A DNA stretch of 64,000 nucleotides from positions 875,353 to 939,352 of the forward strand of contig NW_020194620.1 of NCBI RefSeq assembly GCF_002865645.1, in the 5' to 3' direction. The notes beneath the pieces are model-generated. The model saw nothing but the letters and a program-made list of their open reading frames with translations, ran no database searches and had not been told where the DNA came from. The translations under genes were made by a program, and so were the position numbers. Position 1 is the first letter of the stretch, and the number at the start of each line of letters is the position of its first letter. Source of the DNA: Hyaloscypha bicolor E (Eukaryota > Ascomycota > Leotiomycetes > Helotiales > Hyaloscyphaceae). This document shows, piece by piece, positions 11,709 through 21,986 of this stretch.

Positions 11709-12376
11709 ATGCCTTCCCAGTGGGACCACAAAGCCGACAAGGACTTGCTCCTGGCGATCATCGAAAACGGCGACTTGAAGAGCATCAGCTGGCCCGCCAT
11801 AGCCGCAAAGATGCAAGCCAAAGCCTACACCTTCACCCATGAAGCCTGCCGGTACGGCCCTCTCTCCTCCAGCGCATCATTAGTCACGCGCAATCCCATC
11901 AGCTGACCCCTCATCTCCGCACCCGCATTCCGCCTAGGCATCCACCAGCCTGGGGCTGATATCATCTACCTATCGCATACACTTGCTAACACATCGTATT
12001 ACAGTCAGCACTTTCAAAAGATCCGCAAGGAATCGAGGAACTCGGCTGGCGGTGGCGACTCCTCTTCCCCAAACAAGCGTGCCAATACCAACGGCGTCCA
12101 CAAGTCAACTCCGCGCAAGGGTAGCAAAGCACATGGCTCCTTTGAACAGTCTGCCAACGACGATGATGACGAAGAAGACTTAAATACCCCGCCCTCGAAA
12201 CGCAAGCGGACCAAGAAGGAGGAGGGCAAGGAGAATGCCGATGAACAGTCTGCGTATCTCTTCAAGGTGGAGCACGGCGCTGTGATTGATTTGGAGAACA
12301 ATGAGTACGTCTTCTCTTCCTTGCCACCTGCGTCCTGAACACATTGCTAACCCAATGCAGCATATATGAAGGTTAA
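11709..12376 (+). CDS. Myb/SANT-like DNA-binding protein (Myb-B)
   Basis: Three exons, 11709-11851, 12005-12304 and 12361-12376, give 152 residues. The N-terminus WDHKADKDLLLAIIENGD...ISWPAIAAKM and HEACRQHFQKIRKE is a compact Myb/SANT-like helix bundle with the usual spaced tryptophans. It is followed by a linker with a possible nuclear signal (PPSKRKRTKKEEGK) and an acidic DDDDEED run. FKVE fits a loose SUMO consensus. The first intron is phase 2 and cuts before QHFQK, unlike the phase-0 site before I/V-D-W in the other members, so this is an older or separate branch. The last exon encodes only the final residues, DIYEG. Likely a nuclear DNA-binding factor; target unknown. Confidence 0.75.
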
Positions 12377-13241
12377 GCTACATGGCTCCTCCCTTGTTGC
12401 CGTCGCTGCTGCTTCTCGGTCTGAAGATTGGCTGGTCGCTGGAGCTAGGCCTGGACTTTGTGCGCGTCTGCTTTGCCTAGGAACGAACATATGGGGTGAC
12501 TTTGGCCTGAAAAAATGGTTCCCTTTTCTTCTTCTTGCTTTCATGATAATGGCCGGCGTGCCCTGGGTATTTGCGTTCCTTTTCAGGGACGGCTGCTGCG
12601 TGCTACTGTCCCTCACTGAGGTGCGCCGCTCAGCGGGGTGGAAGACACCTCCTCTGTACCTCGTCTTCTCCATATGCGGTGCAATTTCAATAATAAAAAA
12701 AGCTTACTTCTATCAATGCTTGATGCTGGAATGTGATTGCTACAAGAGGTTGCGGGGATGTGACCAAGCGCTTTGGAGCTTCCCACTAAGGAATCTCCTC
12801 GATACGGGGCAAGGCCATTTTGCTGTGCCTCGTCCTCTTCATACAGTATATAAATCGAAAGAGGTTGCTTCCATCAAAGCTTGATGCTGGGGCACGTCAA
12901 TGCTGCGAGATTCTGGAGAAGGCGTGAGGTTGGGCGATGTCGGCAAAATTTGAGGTTGTCGGGAGAATGCCGGCGTGCGGCACCGGGAAGCGGCGTTACA
13001 ATTTTCCTTGATAGGGGGTGAGTACTCTGGATTTCCACAAAACAGGTCTTGATGATTGGTTCCGGATCTTTGTAGTCAAATTTTTTATTACAGACCATTT
13101 AGCTTATCCTGAAAAGATCTCATGCATCCCTTCGAAGTAACCAAGAAAGGAAAAGAATCACCATCCTGACTTCTTGCTGGATTATCTCCAGAGTCCAACC
13201 CCGAACTGACCTCTTCCCGCTAGCCACTCCAAAACAGCCCT
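12377..13241. other. Convergent intergenic region Myb-B / BTB5
   Basis: A plus-strand open frame overlaps the end of Myb-B (12366-12884) but has no domain and begins inside the gene's last codons, so I read it as 3' untranslated sequence. A short word (TGCTTGATGCTGG-like) recurs near 12719 and 12878. Confidence 0.45.
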
Positions 13242-13976
13242 CTACACTGCCATAACCCAATGCACGTTGCATTTTTTGTATCTACAGCTCGTATAATTTC
13301 CCAGTTGCTGATGACTCCTAATTCTCTGCATCACAGCCTCCAACAGCTCCTCATTCGACGTGACCACCTGCATCCAAGCCACCTTGTGATTATCCCAGTC
13401 TTCAAAAAACACCCGCGAAAACCTAAGTTCAACGTAGTCTCTCAAATAGCAACCAGGCGGCGTGTGTTCATTGTAGATTTCCTCAATTTCGGAGATGGAT
13501 GGAAGGGGCTTTCCTAAAGCATGGCAATCTTGGTATCTCCTCAACGCAGCATTCTCGAGATTATACATGAGGAGTTTGTTGGCGAGGATAAAGACCTTGA
13601 TCCACGTAACTCTGTGAGGGTAGTGGCTTGTGGATTTGAGGTGGCAGTCGCACTTGAGGAGAGAGCCGTAGAGGTAGTTGACTACGTAGCTGAAGGTAAG
13701 GGGGTCGTCGTCGGGGAGGTGGCTTTCCTTGGTTGTAGATTCGAGGAAATTGCCGCGGAAGACCGACTTGAAGTAGGGACAGTGGTAGCAGAGGACCGAC
13801 TCATGGAGGAGCCAGGAAGAATTGTGTTTCTTGGTTGATCCGATGTAGATTCGTACCATTTGGTCGCTAGTGGAGATCAAACTGGAACCATTTAGAGGGA
13901 CGAAGTAACGGTGACAAAGAACTTACTCATAGATGGAAGGCTCTTCGCCAATTGCTGTCAAACTTGTCGAGGCCAT
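13242..13976 (-). CDS. BTB/POZ domain protein (BTB5)
   Basis: Exons 13976-13927 and 13881-13242, with a 45-nt phase-2 intron at the family's usual site (here GA|T, Asp), give 229 residues. The domain reads MVRIYIGSTKK, SSWLLHESVLCYHCPYFKSV, PDDDPLTFSYVVNYLYG, then VFILANKLLMYNLENAAL. The C-terminal motif is C216-x4-C221-x2-H224, five residues before the end. This copy is intact but diverged, with more Cys/His in the BTB core (CYHCPYFK). It is on the opposite strand to BTB1-4, so the expansion is not a simple head-to-tail tandem. No process can be assigned. Confidence 0.85.
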
Positions 13977-14633
13977 GATATCGGACGATACTGAGAAGTC
14001 TAGTTCAGCACAGGCGTTGCTGTATACCACGTGATCTTAGCGAAGGATCGAAAGGGGGGAGGATGAGGATGTTGCGGGAAGATCCGCGCGTCCCCATTCA
14101 TGGAACTTGTAATCTTGTTCTTCGCCTACTCACATGTAATTGGCTTTCTTTATGTCCTTCCTGGTGATCTGGTGTACAGATAATAATTAGCAAGGCTTGT
14201 TCAATTGGACAGTGGATTTGTGGCCGAAAACCACTAGTGTGGTCAATCAATGGAATTGAGCAACTTACCGGCTGACTTAACAATTGGAATATTGTTGACC
14301 GAAGAGCTTGATGTCCTTTAGGGCTTTGTTGAGGAGAAGTTGCCCTGATAGTGCGCGAGTTTGGTTCCTAGTGTGGTGGTGGGCAACCCTTACGTTTATT
14401 TTCGAGCCTCGAGTCCGACCACCACTAACGAAAGTCACCTGACGAACTTTTACTCCCCAACATCGTTATTTTTGGTAAAATGACCAAAACGAAGTTTGAT
14501 TTGCTTCTTATCCAATACAAACAATTCACTACATAATATACATTATCGGCTTTCAGGAGGTTTTGTTGCAACACAATCCCTTCAGCAATATCATTCAAAG
14601 AAGTTCATTCGCAGAGATACTTCTTCCTTTTCT
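13977..14633. other. Intergenic region upstream of BTB5
   Basis: Contains the BTB5 promoter and the 3' end of the transporter gene, both on the minus strand. No gene is supported here. Confidence 0.5.
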
Positions 14634-16086
14634 TTAATCTCCTCGCCGATCAAGTAACCTTGCATGGGTCTTCTTTCGATGCACTCTCCACAGCTCAAAA
14701 GCAAAGAAGCTGGCTACTAGGTACGCTAAACCACAAAAGATTTGAGCATAGAGGAACTCCCGCGATGCGTTCACTCTTCTCAGCTTCAGAGCTATAACTT
14801 CAGAGACTACTATTATTAGCGTCAAGTCTAACTGGGGAGGTTTCGAGGTTCATTTACACGTGCAAGGCAAAACTACCATCATCCAAGCAAGGGACAGCAT
14901 CGACGGGAGTTCCTTCAGCCCCACCACTTCAGCGCTGACGGGCGCTATAGTCTACAAAGCTGTCAGTACTCTATCGTTTCATCATGGAACTTCTTACCAT
15001 CCAGAACACTCCTAAGATTCCACCATTAATAATAGCAAAGCAAATCGTAGCACCGTACGAAGTTGCCGGCACCCAAATCGCAAACACGCTCACAAAACAT
15101 AAGAACGTCACGGAGCCCGCCGTCTCAATCCTCCCAAATTTGTCACTCATAACCCCTACCACCGGTCTCCCTATCGCCGTTCCCAGATTCAGCAACGCAG
15201 TGATAGCAGCTGCTTGTCCACTCCCCAACCCAATACTCCTAGCAAAATCCGAGAGCGAGAACAGTAATATCACGTACCCGAACATACTCACAAAGCCCCA
15301 AGCCAACGCTAAAAGGACTTCATACCGTCGAAAGAGACGAACATCGAACGGATGAAGCCTCGGCTGCACGATGTGGTTGCGGCTTCGAATCGCAAAAGTA
15401 GCCAGAATATTCATGAACCCGCTCACCAACCCACAGATTCGGAGAGCCCAAGCAAGAGACACGTTGCTCAAAATAGCCCTCACAGCAAACGAGAACATCA
15501 GCCCCCCAATCCCGGACCCAGCAGAGCAAATTCCATTCGCCATACTCCGTCGTTTCTGGAACCACTGCGGCAGCACAGCGATACTAGGGATCCAGGTCAA
15601 ACCGATGCCAAAACCGACAAGAACTCCTTGGGAGAGGTACAGCTGCCAGATCAGGCGGGCGAAGGAGGCGGAGATGAAGCCGGAGGTTTGGCAGAGGATG
15701 CCGAGGGCCATGGGGAGGTGGACTCCATAGCGGCGGGTTAGGGCTGTGGCGAGGGGGGAAACGATCATGGCCATGGAGAAGTTGAGACCGCCTATGAGCG
15801 CGAAATCGAAGGAGGTGCCGTCGGGGAAGATGTTGTTTTGGAGGTAGTAGGCCAAGTATACGCCGTAGGACTGGGATATGTTAAGAGTGGGCTGAGAGGG
15901 AGGGGAATGGAGAGAGCTTACTGAGAGAACGCCCCAGGTAAAGGCATTGATTGTGAAGCAGCACGCTACGCAGACCCAGCCGTAACCGCCATCAGGAGGT
16001 AGTTCTTGAATCTCTTCGAAGGAGAGCTCGCGGGTGAGGATGGTGTCTGATACATCGCGAGGTTGTTGGAGACCCTCAGTTCGCAT
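14634..16086 (-). CDS. MFS transporter, monocarboxylate-porter-like
   Basis: Four minus-strand exons (16086-15922, 15870-14998, 14951-14858, 14806-14634) with 51, 46 and 51-nt introns give 434 residues. After a soluble N-terminus comes PPDGGYGWVCV, the signature entry to helix 1 of the monocarboxylate-transporter (MCT/MCH) branch of the major facilitator superfamily. About twelve hydrophobic segments follow, including the conserved stretches WGVLSSYGVYLAYYL, FWMTIAPVSAEVVGLKEL and PCTFSEVIAL, which are restored only when the introns are removed in phase. Fungal relatives carry mono-acids or related small molecules across the plasma or vacuolar membrane; the substrate here cannot be told. Positive residues (HRKKTHARLLDRR) close the cytosolic tail. 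Confidence 0.88.
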
Positions 16087-16495
16087 TCCGTTTCAAAAGA
16101 AGATATATTGATGGAAAGAATACCAATGAGGTACTGAAGCAAAATTGGTATGATATACCTCGGGATCAGCAGTCTTTAAGTAAGCGGAAACACTCCGCTT
16201 CCCCACTTTCGAAGCAGATGTTCTGTGAAGCATTAGCTGCCGTATTCCCGGAGCGATGTGTCAAATGATTCCCAAACAGGAAAATTATTTTCACCCAACT
16301 GTTTTATATCGCGATCGTTCTTGCATGCAATGATGCATTAGAGATGTTTGGTTGATTGGATGTGAGAGCCTCAAGGGGAGCTTTTGACGAGCGGACTTTC
16401 AGATTCGAGTCATCACTTCTTGATTCATTGAACACGGGATCAGATGACTCCATTTGCCATTATGCTAGTTTCAATAGATGAGAAATGCCTTCACC

Positions 16496-16518
16496 GGGGG
16501 GGGGGGGGGGGTGGGGGG
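16496..16518 (+). repeat. Poly-G tract
   Basis: Sixteen consecutive G, one T and six more G. It could form a G-quadruplex or be a slippage-prone homopolymer; the exact length may be unreliable because of sequencing. Confidence 0.85.
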
Positions 16519-16782
16519 TTTCCAGCGCTATGGCAGAATTCCCAGGTTTTGGTCGAGAAGGGGTCCTCGCTTGGGAGACGGGGGAAATTTTCCCCCTGTT
16601 CATGCTTATGAGGCACTTAAGACCTGCGCACAGTAGCAAAGAATAATATGAGTTATGTGTTTAAATCCATGGAAGGCTTTTATTTACCTTAAAGATGATA
16701 TCGCGTTTCTCAGGACTCGAATCACGCTTTAGTTTCGATTGTTTACGTACATTGAAGGATTGAAACTTTCAAGACCAACAAC

Positions 16783-16801
16783 TACCCCGCATTGCGGGGT
16801 A
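16783..16801. other. Perfect 8-bp hairpin
   Basis: TACCCCGC, loop ATT, GCGGGGTA. It lies about 215 nt left of the inverted-repeat element at 17017. A role is not apparent. Confidence 0.5.
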
Positions 16802-17016
16802 TTTTGGCCGTCAGACTTCTTAATGATGTGACAGAGTTACAATGCTGTCTTCGGACCTAAAGATTTCGAACTTGCACAGGCCGATGCCTTCGTTTCGTGA
16901 GATTTGGGCCATGTTGTTTGTTCTTTCATCTGCAATTTCTAGGAAGGAGCCAATCCCGTAAAGACTGGCTTTCAGGGGTAAAGGTGCTTTCGGTTGACTT
17001 CGGGTTTTGCATCGTA

Positions 17017-17295
17017 CGGGGGACGCGGCCAAAAGTCTTGCAATTGCCAGGGTTTGACGCCACACTCGCTTAAATGGCAGGGGCGTTGCACGGCAACCAG
17101 AGGCCGCTACAATTACAGGGCCTTACAGGCTTGTCATGCTTAAATAACAGTACTCAATCCCTGTAAACATTACTAATAGCGATGTTCCTTCAGGCTACTG
17201 AGGCCCTAAGCACCGTTGCTACGCCAGAGCTATGTGGCGTCCTTAGGCTTGGCGCCCACCCCTGCAAGTTACAAGACTTATGGCCGCGTCCTCCG
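17017..17295. mobile_element. MITE-like element with TA flanks (279 bp)
   Basis: The ends are inverted copies of each other: the left end reads CGGGGGACGCGGCC then AAAGTCTTG, and the right end, reverse-complemented, reads CGGAGGACGCGGCC then TAAGTCTTG. Similarity extends about 37 bp. TA lies directly outside both ends (17015-17016, 17296-17297), the target duplication of the Tc1/mariner/pogo superfamily. It is too short to encode a transposase, so it must have been moved in trans. Confidence 0.72.
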
Positions 17296-18093
17296 TACAG
17301 CGGTTCATCTGGCGAAATACCACGTCACGACTTGCTGGATTTCAATGGCAATTCATTCCCCTACTACGGCTCGGAAGTTCACGTTATCGTGTCTCTTGGC
17401 AGGAGCTCTAGTTGAAGTTCTTCAGGTTCAAAAGTATGAGCTTTCACGATTCTGTGCTGATCGAGACGATCATGTGCGTCGTGACGAGGAACGCGTTGAC
17501 GCGTCAGAGCGCGCAGGAGGCAGGAGTTTCAACAACTGAAAAGAAACGTTCTTATGTACTGAAATACTTGCTTGCTTGGCTATGAAGAGATACCCAATCC
17601 AACCCAAACACAACCGCAGTCTCTCAATTTCAATCCCGTGTACTGGGGCTGCGCCCGTGGCTCACTCAGCAAGTCTTGCTCATGGAGATGGTTGTCAGAA
17701 CACATTTGTTTTCATTCATATGAGGGGAACTTACAAGCCCGTTGTATCATCGGCTTTTCAGTTCGACTGTGCTGCAGCTGAAGTTGTGGGCTTTGTCAAA
17801 TCGATCGTCTTCGGCAGTGAAGTTGAGTTGGTTGTTGGTTGTTGGTTGAGGAGAAGAAACTCTCTTACGCTTCCGTTGTGTTACAGCGCTACTGGTGTCC
17901 ACGCCTCAAGTATTATAGCGAATCTTCCGCGCGATCAAGAATTGGGCTTGGAACACAGCAAGACAAGCTGTAATCTCAGCCCATTCGCCGACTTGCTGCC
18001 TCATATCATCCATAGATAGGGACACAAAAGCATCGAGTGTTTCGGAGACTATTAGCTTCTGTAGACAATGCCCTTCTGGCAGGTGGCCGAATA
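17296..18093. other. Intergenic region between two MITE-like elements
   Basis: Two overlapping frames (17572-17781, 17576-18019) show no domain or codon pattern I trust. Nothing else is recognised. Confidence 0.45.
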
Positions 18094-18419
18094 CGGATAT
18101 CGCGGCATAACATCATGCAACTTCAGTGTATGTAACCTGTAGTGCATGTAGCCATAGCGCCACGCTGTTGCATAGTGACTATCGCGCTTAGACGCTGGAA
18201 CTTGGAGGTCTTATAGGGCACTTTAGCGACAACGCCCCTGTACTTGCAGAGGCATACCCTAGAAATGTCTTTTAATCCCTGAAACGCCTTACAGGGCTTA
18301 ACCCTATAGTTATAGGGACTTCTAGCGTCTGCCTCCACTATAACCTGAACATAGTGGACGAATAGTGTATCTCGGCCGGGCATGCCCTGAAGTCGCATGA
18401 CTTTATGCCACGATATCCG
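18094..18419. mobile_element. MITE-like element with TA flanks (326 bp)
   Basis: Terminal inverted repeats of at least 33 bp with about four mismatches begin CGGATATCG[C/T]GGCATAA and continue through TCATGC and ACTTCAG. TA is found directly outside each end (18092-18093, 18420-18421). The interior has further short inverted words (CCCTATAGTTATAGGG at about 18302-18317). No transposase. Like the element at 17017 it starts with CGG after the TA, so the two may share a transposase source. Confidence 0.77.
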
Positions 18420-18475
18420 TACACTTCGTATCTCCCCAGGGCTCGGAAGTCAGTTGCTTGCAGGTAAGCAGAGCC

Positions 18476-18742
18476 TCATCCGGTTGGAGGCTGCTGTGCA
18501 AAGCGTCCCAATATGGAAACACTCAGCGAATGAGCGAAGCTCACACAGAAGATCTCCGGGGAGAAGTCAGGGGACTTTATCTGGGCAGACGTTGACAGTA
18601 ATGTTGTGAGTTGCTTTGAAGTATCTATGAAGTTGGTAATCAGATCACGTGTAACCAAAGGGACTTTGGATGAATATTCATTGATTCTTTTGACAGCGGC
18701 CGCGGCATCAACAAGCTTCTGAACCGAAATGGTTAACTCCAT
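18476..18742 (-). pseudogene. Possible gene fragment, N-terminal helical domain
   Basis: An 88-residue minus-strand frame starts ELTISVQKLVDAAAAVKRI and continues with an amphipathic helical pattern (VTRDLITNFIDTSKQLTTLL). It faintly resembles the N-terminal helical regions seen in front of fungal STAND or ankyrin proteins, but I cannot confirm this. It runs out close to the MITE-like element at 18094-18419, and no continuing exon is found. Confidence 0.22.
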
Positions 18743-19255
18743 TGAATCTCAAAGTTGAGAGAAATGAATGACACCTAATCTATCTGTGAAACGAGATTGG
18801 GATATCAAAGTTTGGATGTGTGAAGGAATCGAAAGGTGATCTTGTTAAAGCTTGCAGATGCCTGTGTATCTGTGTATATACATGTTTTCTCCAGCTCGGA
18901 GAACCTTGTCATAAAATGGAGCTACAATTTTCCAAGAGACGAAGAAGCTCACTGGCTGTGGTTCGCATCGGGAGTTGCGCCTAGTTTCGGAGCTTGTTAC
19001 CCTGCTTTCCGTATTGATCTTAGAAAATTGGCTTGAGGAGCAACGATCGTTTCTGCGTTTAGCAATCGGGCACAAGTGTTTGAGAGTAAAAATCACGGAC
19101 ATTCACACATAAAGTCTTTGACCTTGGGGGCAATAGAGTGGTCATTAGCGTGCTTTCAGTGGTAGTCATTAAATTTCAAGTTATATACAATTTTTAGTGT
19201 GCCACGCAACTCTTTTCTGGTACCCGATTCCGCGCTGATGCTCTGACTGTCGCCT

Positions 19256-20106
19256 TTATCTGATTGTCCTTCTCTTTCGCCCTGGTTTCTGATAGAAGTG
19301 GAAACGACACGCTACAGGTCTATCACAGTCGATGAGATCTGTGTGATGCTTCACTTCCTTCATCACATCACAGTGAAAAGTTGGGTGACATGCCGAAGCA
19401 TCAGTCCAGTGCTGAATATCCTCCGCAAAGCCTTTCTCTGGCTTGTCTACATAAGCATCCACCAGCTGGGTCACCACAAGCTCGCGCAAAAGCGACTTTT
19501 CTAACGTGTTCTTATAGACAAAGTAGATCTCGTCCTGGTTTGGCAGCCATTCTCCTTCTTCTAGACAACATCTAATGCGTGAAACGGTAGCTTTTGCAAG
19601 CCAAAACATGTCCAACATGTCTGCAAGCACATAGAGCGAGTACCATGTACAGTCATGGGTGCTGCTGGGCTGCTTCCTGTCATGTTCTTCTCTGCATTCA
19701 AGCTTACCCGTGTAAATCCAATTAATTAGATGGGCAACTGCTTTCTCAGTGTATAGATCCTCGTCTAGTGCACTCTTCTTCACTAATCCTTCCTTGAACT
19801 CGCCTTGGAAAACTGCTCTGAAGTATGACGAGTGATCACAGAGGAGTTCCTCAGGTAGATTCCAGGTTTGAATAGGCTTGGCAAGGCCGAGGGAAAGCTC
19901 GACACTGCTGGCACCCTTGCCGTTCGATCTCATCACATACCTGTTGCTTGTTATTTCACGAGCTGGTTGCATTCACGAGCTCGAACTTACTCGTTGATTG
20001 GTCGTATCTTCCTCTGCTTCGACCACCTCCCTTGTGATTTTGGGCAATGCTGCTGAGCTAGCGTTTCGGCAGTGATAAACTCTGGAGTATTTGAAGCCTC
20101 GGCCAT
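19256..20106 (-). CDS. BTB/POZ domain protein (BTB6)
   Basis: Exons 20106-19991 and 19940-19256 with a 50-nt intron give 266 residues. The splice again divides a Glu codon before Tyr (E|YVMRSNGKG). The N-terminal exon is longer than in the others and basic. The BTB core is diverged: VELSLGLAKPIQTWNLPEELL, then YFRAVFQGEF, and LDEDLYTEKAVAHLINWIYTG in place of the usual D-D-P turn. LYVLADMLDMFWLAKATV matches the family helix. The C-terminal motif is C244-x5-C250-x2-H253, one residue wider than in the others. A basic tail (PGRKRRTIR) follows and could act as a nuclear signal. An ATG at 19972 inside the intron is unlikely to be the start. Confidence 0.8.
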
Positions 20107-21185
20107 TGTTGCTTCGATTGGAGGCAGTACTTCGAAACCGACTTGACATATGCCCAGCTATGAAAGCGAAAGTATTGTTTTGAATAAGAAAGTTGAGATT
20201 TGGGAGTTTCCTGAGATTAAAAGCTTCACGGGGAGACATGAATTTATAGAAGATTGAAAGCATTATTGGCTCTTTGCCTAGACCGCTTTCTTCGATTCCC
20301 GGAGAGCACATCTCAATAAGAGGAAGAGTCCGTAATCAGGGAAATCTAGAGTTACTACCCTTTTCTGGCTAGCGCACATGAGTTTGAATTGCTTGACGCA
20401 AGCTTGGTAAAATTCTTTTGATTTCTTAAGAAGAGGCGGTTCTCTGTTGCGGTTCAGAGTGCTTGAGACGTGCAGGACCTGCCCTGTAAATGGTTGCATT
20501 CAATAGTCCATCACATCCCTTCACCAAGTCTTGATTATTGTTTCGGAACTCTCTTCCCGCGTCTGCCTGAACGAGGCATTCAGTCATCACCTGAGCAGCA
20601 ACCATCCCGTGCGTTAACACCAGTCGGATTTGAACGCTGTTGGGCTCTCAACTTCACTGGCTAGAACGCTTATCTTAGAAACTGTATCATCGCCGATCTA
20701 AATTCTCTGCGGTATCGGAGAGATCAGTTCAGAAGGCGTCCGTAATAGGGTAGTAGTGCTCTTAAGGAGAATTCATATTGAGCCAAATTGATACTATCAC
20801 GTGACCACGTCATAAATGGAATCAACTCAAGTTCCAAGACGATGGCATTTCAATGACGGAATCACGTTCAATTAAAGATGCGATTTCAAATCTATATTTG
20901 AAGCTATTATTAGGTCTATTATTTTAGATAGAACGTCCAAATTCTTGAACTTCGGTCCCTACCCCAAAAAAACGCTCTATTGGGTCGGTGTTCTGGGGAT
21001 GATGTGCAACAATTAACCTCAAGTTTGGCTTGCTTTTTCAAATCCAAGAGGAGATGTCATTCATTTCCCCGTTTCTGTGATGCCAATGTTAGTCTGTAAT
21101 TGTCTACTGCTATAACTGGGGCCGGGAAGGCTCACAAAACGATGCTGTCCAAGCACGGAGAGAATAATATGAAAGCCACCCAAAC
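20107..21185. other. Intergenic region BTB6-BTB7
   Basis: About 1.1 kb. It holds the BTB6 promoter and the BTB7 3' end, with a moderately AT-rich stretch around 20860-20940. No gene is supported. Confidence 0.5.
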
Positions 21186-21986
21186 TCAGCCTCGAGTCTG
21201 TCCCGTCTCAGAGAGTGCCTCCAAAACCTCAGCAGCGGCAAAAGCTTCTTCGTCATCCGACGAGATTCCATGGTCGCCCCTCCGTGGTAGAGGCTCCGTC
21301 TGATCTGAGAACTCGGACTCCGATGGGGCCTTTTCTACCTCGTCGACATCAAACTGGGTCCATACCTGGAGATGGTATGAGCAGTACTCAACTCCGCAGA
21401 ACTGGGTGGCACCTATTTCGTCTGTGAGGTGACTTCGCACAGAGCGGAGAACATCGAGTATTAGCCCGACATCACAAGATAGGAGAACTGCAATGTCGCC
21501 GAGGTTTGCTTGACACCTCTGTGTAAGCAGCTGTGCTACTATGTGGTTGGTGACAAAATCTCGCATGGGGGTTGACAGGCCACTGTTGTACCAAAGGTAC
21601 TCGACTTCGGAGGGCAGGGGAAACCATGAGCCTTGCCAATGTGGCATCCGGCAAGTTTGGTATCGTTCCAAAGCTTCGTCTGCCAAGTCAAAGACCTTCA
21701 GCCTTGTTGCCAGGACAAACAGGGTGCACCACTCCGATATATGGGCATTGTAGTCGTAGTCCTCCTCATCAACGCCTCGCAGAGATTCCTTGTTCAGCCA
21801 ATGAATGACGTTATGAAACACTTTGCACTCAGCTCCTGAGAGCAAAAGCCCCAACTCTTCCGAGCCATCGATATTTCGGAAGATCTCTCCAGCCGAACGG
21901 AGTCCAGCAAGGGTTTCGTCAGACTGCCGTTGCAAATTCAACTCGTACGCCAGTCGGCCCAAGCCAAACCCAGCCCAGATTCTCAT
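21186..21986 (-). CDS. Degenerate BTB-family protein (BTB7)
   Basis: A 266-residue frame contains the second half of the family fold: KVFHNVIHWLNKESLRG, CTLFVLATRLKVFDLADEAL, and C197-x4-C202-x2-H205, followed by an acidic tail (SESEFSDQTEPLP, SSDDEEAF) that other members lack. The first BTB strand is missing in this frame. In an adjacent frame just upstream the nucleotides read VWLGPTGVRVEF, like VKVYVGPERKLF of BTB2, then stop at once. An upstream ATG at 22044 with GTACAT...TTTAG splice sites exists but its phase does not join. I think this copy has lost its N-terminal half by a frame break, though it may still be expressed. Confidence 0.5.
   Translation of the reverse strand: MRIWAGFGLGRLAYELNLQRQSDETLAGLRSAGEIFRNIDGSEELGLLLSGAECKVFHNVIHWLNKESLRGVDEEDYDYNAHISEWCTLFVLATRLKVFDLADEALERYQTCRMPHWQGSWFPLPSEVEYLWYNSGLSTPMRDFVTNHIVAQLLTQRCQANLGDIAVLLSCDVGLILDVLRSVRSHLTDEIGATQFCGVEYCSYHLQVWTQFDVDEVEKAPSESEFSDQTEPLPRRGDHGISSDDEEAFAAAEVLEALSETGQTRG

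Larger units (their letters stand above)
16087..17016. other. Intergenic region upstream of the MFS gene
   Basis: Promoter side of the transporter. It holds a G-run (16496-16518), a perfect short hairpin (16783-16801), and no supported gene. Confidence 0.5.

Noticed and set aside
12366..12884. 172-residue plus-strand frame
   Set aside because: Begins within the last codons of Myb-B, has no domain, and is best explained as 3' untranslated sequence.
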